DNA of 45,530 nucleotides from Ruegeria sp. (GTDB lineage: Bacteria; Pseudomonadota; Alphaproteobacteria; Rhodobacterales; Rhodobacteraceae), in contig NZ_JALCBM010000003.1 in assembly GCF_028066395.1 (NCBI RefSeq), positions 73,703-119,232 on the forward strand, in the 5' to 3' direction. The notes beneath the pieces are model-generated. The model saw only the letters and a list, made by a program, of their open reading frames with translations. It made no database searches and had not been told where the DNA came from. The position numbers and the translations under genes are program-made. Positions 41,092-45,530 of the stretch are shown piece after piece (positions within the stretch are counted from its first letter, which is position 1; every line of letters begins with the position of its first letter).

Positions 41092-41410
41092 CACATTTCG
41101 AGGCTGCAAGATCCAGATCCAACCGTCCCCGCGGGATCGGGTCGCCACAATCCTCGCAATAGCCGAATTCGCCTTCTTCCATGCGGGCAAGGGCGGCCTG
41201 CAAACGCCGGACCTCTTGGTCGCGCCGGACCTGCTGCGCCTTGGCCATGGCCTGATTTTGCAGCGCATCCATCCGGCTGAGCCGCCCAATGGCCTGCTGG
41301 TCAAGCTCGACCACCGATTGCGCCGCCTGACCCGAGGCTGATTGCGCCGCCAATTCAGCCAGACGATCATGAATGCGCCGGGTAAAATGCTGTAAATCCG
41401 TCTCGTTCAT
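41072..41410 (-). CDS. DksA/TraR-family C4 zinc-finger protein
   Basis: 112 residues. The zinc finger is C85-x2-C88 with C106-x2-C109 (GYCEDCG, KCVSC), preceded by a coiled-coil-like helical region (QNQAMAKAQQVRRDQEVRRL). It is shorter than E. coli DksA and lacks its long tip region with the two aspartates, so it is probably a TraR-like or short DksA homologue that binds RNA polymerase. Convergent with the last GTA gene by 20 bp. Confidence 0.9.
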   Translation of the reverse strand: MNETDLQHFTRRIHDRLAELAAQSASGQAAQSVVELDQQAIGRLSRMDALQNQAMAKAQQVRRDQEVRRLQAALARMEEGEFGYCEDCGDPIPRGRLDLDLAASKCVSCASG

Positions 41411-41496
41411 TTTTTGTTGCAGGGCCCATCAAGGAATTGCGTTTGGCCTTTCAGGCACTAGATGGCTATTCTAGGCGCAGAAAAGGATCAAAAGCC

Positions 41497-42306
41497 ATGT
41501 TTGAAAAGCGCAGCCATGTGACGCCCGTCGACCCGGTCTGGAATCGCATCACGACCGAGGCCCACGCCGCCGTCGAGCAAGAGCCCCTGATGGGCGGGCT
41601 GGTGCATGCCTGTATCCTGCACCACCGCAGCCTTGAGCGCGCGCTGTCCTATCGGGTTGCGGCCAAGCTGTGCTCGAACGAGATGTCGATGATGGTCCTG
41701 CGCGAGATTGTGGACGAAGCCTATGCCGACGATGCCAGCCTGGTTGAGGCTGCGCGCGCCGATCTGATGGCCGTCTACGAACGCGATCCGGCCTGCCACC
41801 GGTTGTTGCAGCCGATCCTGTATTTCAAGGGCTATCAGGCGATGCAGGCCTATCGCGTCGCCCATTGGCTGTGGCGCAAGGGGCGGCATGATCTGGCCTA
41901 TTTCTTCCAGATGCGCTCGTCCGAGATTTTCGGGATCGACGTGCATCCCGCCGCCAAGATCGGCAAGGGGATCATGATCGACCATGCCCATTCCATCGTG
42001 ATCGGCGAAACCGCCGTGGTGGGCGACAATGTGTCGATGCTGCATTCGGTGACGCTGGGCGGGACCGGCAAGGAAGAGGAAGACCGCCACCCCAAGATCG
42101 GCAACGGTGTTCTGATCGGGGCCGGGGCCAAGGTTCTGGGCAATATCGAGGTCGGACATTGCAGCCGCATCGCCGCCGGGTCCGTGGTCCTGCAAGAGGT
42201 GCCCCCCTGCAAGACCGTGGCCGGTATCCCCGCCAAGATCGTGGGTGAGGCCGGATGCGATCAGCCCTCGATCTCGATGGATCACATGCTGGGCAAGGAC
42301 CAGTAA
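41497..42306 (+). CDS. cysE: Serine O-acetyltransferase
   Basis: 269 residues from ATG 41497, with AAGGA upstream; the open upstream stretch is unlikely to be coding. The N-terminal helical domain is followed by left-handed beta-helix hexapeptide repeats with the motifs DHAHSIVIGETAVVGDNVSM, LHSVTLGGTGKE, and GAGAKVLGNIEVGHCSRIAA then VPPCKTVAGIPAKIVG. It makes O-acetylserine, the carbon backbone for cysteine, and is usually feedback-inhibited by cysteine. The minus-strand small gene ends 6 bp after its stop. Confidence 0.97.
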   Translation: MFEKRSHVTPVDPVWNRITTEAHAAVEQEPLMGGLVHACILHHRSLERALSYRVAAKLCSNEMSMMVLREIVDEAYADDASLVEAARADLMAVYERDPACHRLLQPILYFKGYQAMQAYRVAHWLWRKGRHDLAYFFQMRSSEIFGIDVHPAAKIGKGIMIDHAHSIVIGETAVVGDNVSMLHSVTLGGTGKEEEDRHPKIGNGVLIGAGAKVLGNIEVGHCSRIAAGSVVLQEVPPCKTVAGIPAKIVGEAGCDQPSISMDHMLGKDQ

Positions 42307-42312
42307 CCCGGA

Positions 42313-42552
42313 TCAGTTCAGGCGGTTTTTCTTGTTCTGCCGCCTGAGCCGACGCTCCTCTCGTTTTTGCTTGCGCAATTCCTTGCGTTTCAGACGCTCA
42401 GCCTCGCGTTTGGCCTCAAGCTCGGGGTTTGGTGGTTTATAGGTCGAGCTTTCTCCGGGATAGCTGTTGGGCTTTGCAAACGTCTCGGACGGTTGTACCA
42501 GCGCCAGGGCGCTGAGCAAAAGCAGGGTTTTGACCGAGTTGGCGAAACGCAT
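42313..42552 (-). CDS. Small exported protein with a highly basic C-terminus
   Basis: 79 residues from ATG 42552 with GAGG upstream. A signal peptide (VKTLLLLSALALVQPSETFA) is followed by a proline-containing segment and a highly charged Lys/Arg/Glu helix (EAKREAERLKRKELRKQKRE). I do not recognise the family. It lies downstream of pdhC, separated by a hairpin. The basic tail suggests binding to nucleic acid, cell wall or an acidic polymer, but this is only composition. Confidence 0.65.
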   Translation of the reverse strand: MRFANSVKTLLLLSALALVQPSETFAKPNSYPGESSTYKPPNPELEAKREAERLKRKELRKQKREERRLRRQNKKNRLN

Positions 42553-42657
42553 TGGGCACCTCTGACACATTGAAATCCATGTGTTTCAAAGGTGGTCCGT
42601 CACGGGGTGCAGAGCAAGGGCAGGCGGGTTCACGACCGCTCACATCCCGGCGGTAAG

Positions 42658-42680
42658 CGGGGGCACGAGATGCGCCCCCG
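42658..42680 (-). terminator. Hairpin after pdhC, possible weak terminator
   Basis: CGGGGGC (42658-42664) pairs with GCCCCCG (42674-42680) around a 9-nt loop. On the minus strand it is not followed by a T-run, so it may end transcription with Rho or only protect the mRNA. Confidence 0.5.
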
Positions 42681-42687
42681 GAACGGG

Positions 42688-43989
42688 TCAGGCCAGCATG
42701 ACCATCGGGTTTTCCAGATTGTCGACGATGGCTTGCAGCAGTTGTGCCCCAAGCGCGCCGTCAATGACCCGGTGATCGACCGACATGGTCACCGACATCA
42801 CGGTGGCGACCGTCAACTCTCCGTCCGCGCCGACGACCGGTTTTTTCAGGCCGGTGCCGACCGCCAGAATACCGGCATGGGGCGGGTTCACGATGGCGTC
42901 GAAATTGTCGATGCCGAACATACCCAGATTCGAAACCGCGAAGGTGCCGCCCTGATATTCATGTGGGGCCAGCTTGCGCTCGCGCGCGCGACCGGCGAGG
43001 TCCTTCATCTCGGTCGACAGCGCCGACAGCGATTTGGTGTCGGCATCCTGCAGAACCGGGGTGAACAACCCGCCTTCGATGGCGACGGCTACGGCCACAT
43101 CCGAGGGTTTCAATTGCAGAACCCGGTCGCCTGCCCAGACGGCATTGCATTCGGGGACCTGTTGCAGCGCATTGGCGACGGCCTTGATGATGAAATCGTT
43201 GACGCTCAGCTTGACGCCGCGCGCTTCCAGCTGCTTGTTCAACTGGCTGCGGAACTTGAGCAGCGCGTCCAGTTTGATGTCGCGGCGCAGGTAGAAATGC
43301 GGGATGGTCTGTTTGGCCTCTGACAGCCGCGCGGCAATGGTCTTGCGCATACCGTCCAGCGCGATTTCCTCGTATTCACGACCTTCATACATGCGGGCGA
43401 CCATATCCGCCGACGGGCCAGACGGGGCTGGGACCGGGGCAGGGGCCGCTGCGGCGGGCGCAGGCGCTGCCGCCGGGGCGGTTGCGGTTGCACCTTCCAC
43501 ATCGGCCTTGACGATACGGCCATGCGGGCCGGAGCCGGTGATCTGTGCCAGATCCAGACCTTTCTGCGCGGCGATCCGGCGGGCCAGAGGCGAGGCAAAG
43601 ATACGACCGCCATCGGCTTTGACAGGGGCCGCAGGGGCAGGGGCGGGCGCCTCGGATACCGCTGGCGCGGCAGCCTCGTTGCCCGCGGCGGCTGGTGCCG
43701 CTTCAGGAGCCTTGGCAGGCGTGGCCGCGATATCATCGGCGCTTTCGCCATCTTCCAGCAGAACCGCGATGGCGGTGTTGACCTTGACCCCCTCAGAGCC
43801 CTCAGCGATCAGGATCTTGCCGATGGTGCCTTCGTCGACAGCCTCGAACTCCATCGTGGCTTTGTCGGTTTCAATCTCGGCCAGCAGATCGCCGGAGGAG
43901 ACGGTGTCGCCCTCCTTGACCAGCCATTTGGCAAGCGTGCCTTCCTCCATGGTCGGCGACAGGGCGGGCATCAGAATTTCGGTGGGCAT
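42688..43989 (-). CDS. pdhC: Dihydrolipoamide acetyltransferase (pyruvate dehydrogenase E2)
   Basis: 433 residues. One lipoyl domain (1-82; lipoyl lysine K43 in ETDKATMEF), an Ala/Pro-rich linker, an E3/E1-binding domain (about 130-166; [20 protein letters not shown]) and a catalytic domain (about 205-433) with H406 in [16 protein letters not shown]. It transfers the acetyl group from the lipoyl arm to CoA. It is the third gene of pdhA-pdhB-pdhC, 12 bp after pdhB. Confidence 0.97.
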   Translation of the reverse strand: MPTEILMPALSPTMEEGTLAKWLVKEGDTVSSGDLLAEIETDKATMEFEAVDEGTIGKILIAEGSEGVKVNTAIAVLLEDGESADDIAATPAKAPEAAPAAAGNEAAAPAVSEAPAPAPAAPVKADGGRIFASPLARRIAAQKGLDLAQITGSGPHGRIVKADVEGATATAPAAAPAPAAAAPAPVPAPSGPSADMVARMYEGREYEEIALDGMRKTIAARLSEAKQTIPHFYLRRDIKLDALLKFRSQLNKQLEARGVKLSVNDFIIKAVANALQQVPECNAVWAGDRVLQLKPSDVAVAVAIEGGLFTPVLQDADTKSLSALSTEMKDLAGRARERKLAPHEYQGGTFAVSNLGMFGIDNFDAIVNPPHAGILAVGTGLKKPVVGADGELTVATVMSVTMSVDHRVIDGALGAQLLQAIVDNLENPMVMLA

Positions 43990-44001
43990 CTGTGTCGCTC
44001 C

Positions 44002-45375
44002 TTACCGGTAGGTCACTTGTTTGACGGCGGCGATCACCTCATCAGTGGTGATCAGCGCCAGCTTTTCGAGGTTCGCGGCATAGGGCATCGGGACGTCCTT
44101 GCCGGTGCAGTTGATGACCGGAGCGTCGAGATAATCGAACGCCTCCTGCATCACGACCGAGCTGATGTAGCTGCCGACCGAGCCTTGCGGCCAGCCTTCT
44201 TCCACGGTCACCAGACGGTTGGTTTTCATCACAGAGTTGATGATCGCGCCGGTGTCCATCGGGCGGATGGTGCGCAGGTCGATCACCTCGGCGCTGATGC
44301 CGTCTTCGGCCAGCTTGTCGGCGGCTTCCAGCGCGTATTGCATGCCGATGCCGAAGCTGACGATGGTGACATCCGAGCCTTCGCGCCAGATGCGGGCCTT
44401 GCCCAGCGGGATGGTCAGGTCATCCACCTGCGGCATGTCAAAGGACCGACCGTAGAGGATTTCGTTTTCCAGAAACACAACCGGGTTGGGGTCGCGGATC
44501 GCCGATTTCAGCAGACCTTTGGCATCGGCGGCCGAATAGGGCATGACAACCTTCAGGCCGGGGATCTGCATGTACCATGCGGCGTAGTCCTGCGAGTGCT
44601 GCGCGGCCACGCGGGCGGCGGCACCGTTGGGACCCCGGAACACGATGGGGCAGCCCATCTGACCACCGGACATATAGAGCGTCTTGGCGGCAGAGTTGAT
44701 GATCTGGTCAATCGCCTGCATAGCGAAGTTGAAGGTCATGAACTCGACAATCGGTTTCAGACCGCCAAAGGCCGATCCGACCGCGATACCGGCAAAGCCA
44801 TGTTCAGTGATCGGGGTGTCGATCACGCGCTTGCTGCCGAATTCGTCCAAGAGGCCTTGCGAGATCTTGTAGGCCCCCTGATATTCGGCAACTTCCTCGC
44901 CCATCAGGTAGACATCTTCGTCGCTGCGCATTTCCTCGGCCATCGCGTCCCGCAGGGCTTCGCGCACGGTTTCCGATTTCATCTCGGCATCTGCGGGCCA
45001 GTCGGGGGACAGATCAACGACCGGAGCGGCTGGGGCTGTTGCGGCAGGAGCGGCGGCCTCAACCGCCGCAGGGGCGGCATCGGACACCGCTGCGGCTGCG
45101 GGGGCAGCCGCGGGCAGGGCCGAGGCGTCTTCGCCTTCTTCCACAAGCACCGCGATGGGGGTGTTGACCTTGACCCCTTCGGTGCCCTCGGCGATCAGGA
45201 TCTTGCCGATGATGCCTTCATCGACGGCCTCGAACTCCATCGTTGCCTTGTCGGTTTCGATCTCGGCCATGATGTCGCCGGACGATACGGTGTCGCCTTC
45301 CTTGACCAGCCATTTGGCCAATGTGCCCTCTTCCATCGTGGGCGAAAGGGCGGGCATGAGAATTTCGGTTGCCAT
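44002..45375 (-). CDS. pdhB: Pyruvate dehydrogenase E1 beta subunit with N-terminal lipoyl domain
   Basis: 457 residues. The first 82 residues form a lipoyl domain (K43 in ETDKATMEF), then an Ala/Pro linker and the E1-beta domain (from about 130) with [53 protein letters not shown] and [17 protein letters not shown]1 beta forms half the ThDP site with PdhA. A lipoyl domain on E1 beta is known in Rhodobacter and some Rhizobiales. It shares about 90 percent of lipoyl-domain residues with PdhC. Confidence 0.97.
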   Translation of the reverse strand: MATEILMPALSPTMEEGTLAKWLVKEGDTVSSGDIMAEIETDKATMEFEAVDEGIIGKILIAEGTEGVKVNTPIAVLVEEGEDASALPAAAPAAAAVSDAAPAAVEAAAPAATAPAAPVVDLSPDWPADAEMKSETVREALRDAMAEEMRSDEDVYLMGEEVAEYQGAYKISQGLLDEFGSKRVIDTPITEHGFAGIAVGSAFGGLKPIVEFMTFNFAMQAIDQIINSAAKTLYMSGGQMGCPIVFRGPNGAAARVAAQHSQDYAAWYMQIPGLKVVMPYSAADAKGLLKSAIRDPNPVVFLENEILYGRSFDMPQVDDLTIPLGKARIWREGSDVTIVSFGIGMQYALEAADKLAEDGISAEVIDLRTIRPMDTGAIINSVMKTNRLVTVEEGWPQGSVGSYISSVVMQEAFDYLDAPVINCTGKDVPMPYAANLEKLALITTDEVIAAVKQVTYR

Positions 45376-45390
45376 GTCTTATTCGTCCTC

Positions 45391-45530
45391 TCAGGCGTAG
45401 ATATCTGTCCAGAGCTCTTCAACCGAAGGCTCGGGGCTTTCTTTCGAGAATTCGGCGGCCTGATTGACGATCTCTTTGATCTCTTTGTCGATCGCTTTCA
45501 GATCATCCTCGGTCGCGTGTTTGCCGGATA
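45391..45530 (-). CDS. pdhA: Pyruvate dehydrogenase E1 alpha subunit, C-terminus (5' partial)
   Basis: The last 45 or so residues lie in the window, ending VEELWTDIYA, with EDDLKAIDKEIKEIVNQAAE before it, the normal C-terminal helix of E1 alpha. It precedes pdhB by 15 bp on the same strand, giving the order pdhA-pdhB-pdhC. The ThDP-binding part lies outside the window. Confidence 0.93.
   Translation of the reverse strand, partial: SGKHATEDDLKAIDKEIKEIVNQAAEFSKESPEPSVEELWTDIYA

Overview
The window looks like a chromosomal segment of a marine alphaproteobacterium of the Rhodobacteraceae (Roseobacter group, Ruegeria-like). The grounds are high GC with G/C-rich third codon positions, a complete Rhodobacter-type gene transfer agent (GTA) structural cluster, a LuxR/LuxI acyl-homoserine-lactone pair, a Rhodobacterales porin, and a pyruvate dehydrogenase operon whose E1-beta carries a lipoyl domain. 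I see no tRNA, rRNA, CRISPR array, IS element or integrase. The genus is an inference.

Layout. 1-8.1 kb is housekeeping: the tail of a DUF3445 haem-dependent demethylase, an unrecognised protein with a hydrophobic C-terminus, an MltB-like lytic transglycosylase, a PPOX-type flavoprotein, glnB-glnA, a fused NAD(P)HX epimerase/dehydratase and a porin. 8.2-13.6 kb holds trigger factor, the luxR-luxI pair (LuxI has an unusual C-terminal extension), a lipoprotein lytic transglycosylase and rpsF-rpsR-rplI. 13.8-16.3 kb has a membrane protein, a periplasmic YceI protein and a convergent cytochrome b561-YceI fusion. 16.4-22.8 kb carries fatty-acid synthesis (fabD, fabG, acpP, fabF) and mltG, with a GNAT acetyltransferase and a HisA-like protein with an altered active site between acpP and fabF. 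22.8-25.3 kb has a DEAD-box helicase and a divergent pair: a regulator with two HxlR-like halves and a VOC protein, sharing a 20-bp inverted repeat.

25.3-41.1 kb is the GTA: a consensus-like sigma-70 promoter, a terminator-like hairpin in the leader, then g1 (small terminase), g2 (large terminase), g3 (portal), g3.5, g4 (protease), g5 (capsid), g6-g9 (connectors and tail tube), g10 and g10.1 (chaperones), g11 (tape measure), g12-g15 (distal tail, hub, NlpC/P60 peptidase, tail tip) and a small terminal gene. Most genes overlap by ATGA or TGATG. The cluster is broken between g2 and g3 by about 1.4 kb holding an antisense AhpD-like gene, a small antisense membrane-protein ORF and a decayed second copy of the 3' end of the large terminase gene.

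41.1-45.5 kb: a DksA/TraR zinc-finger protein, cysE, a small secreted basic protein, and pdhA(partial)-pdhB-pdhC on the minus strand.

Points most worth checking are the GTA leader (promoter plus intrinsic-terminator structure about 20 nt after the predicted start), the terminase 3'-end remnant and insertion inside the GTA, the strong hairpin after the capsid gene, the HxlR-like/VOC switch, the HisA-like protein, and the extended LuxI. I found no convincing wholly new multi-gene system; the GTA is a known class of element, and its regulation and insertion are the unusual parts.
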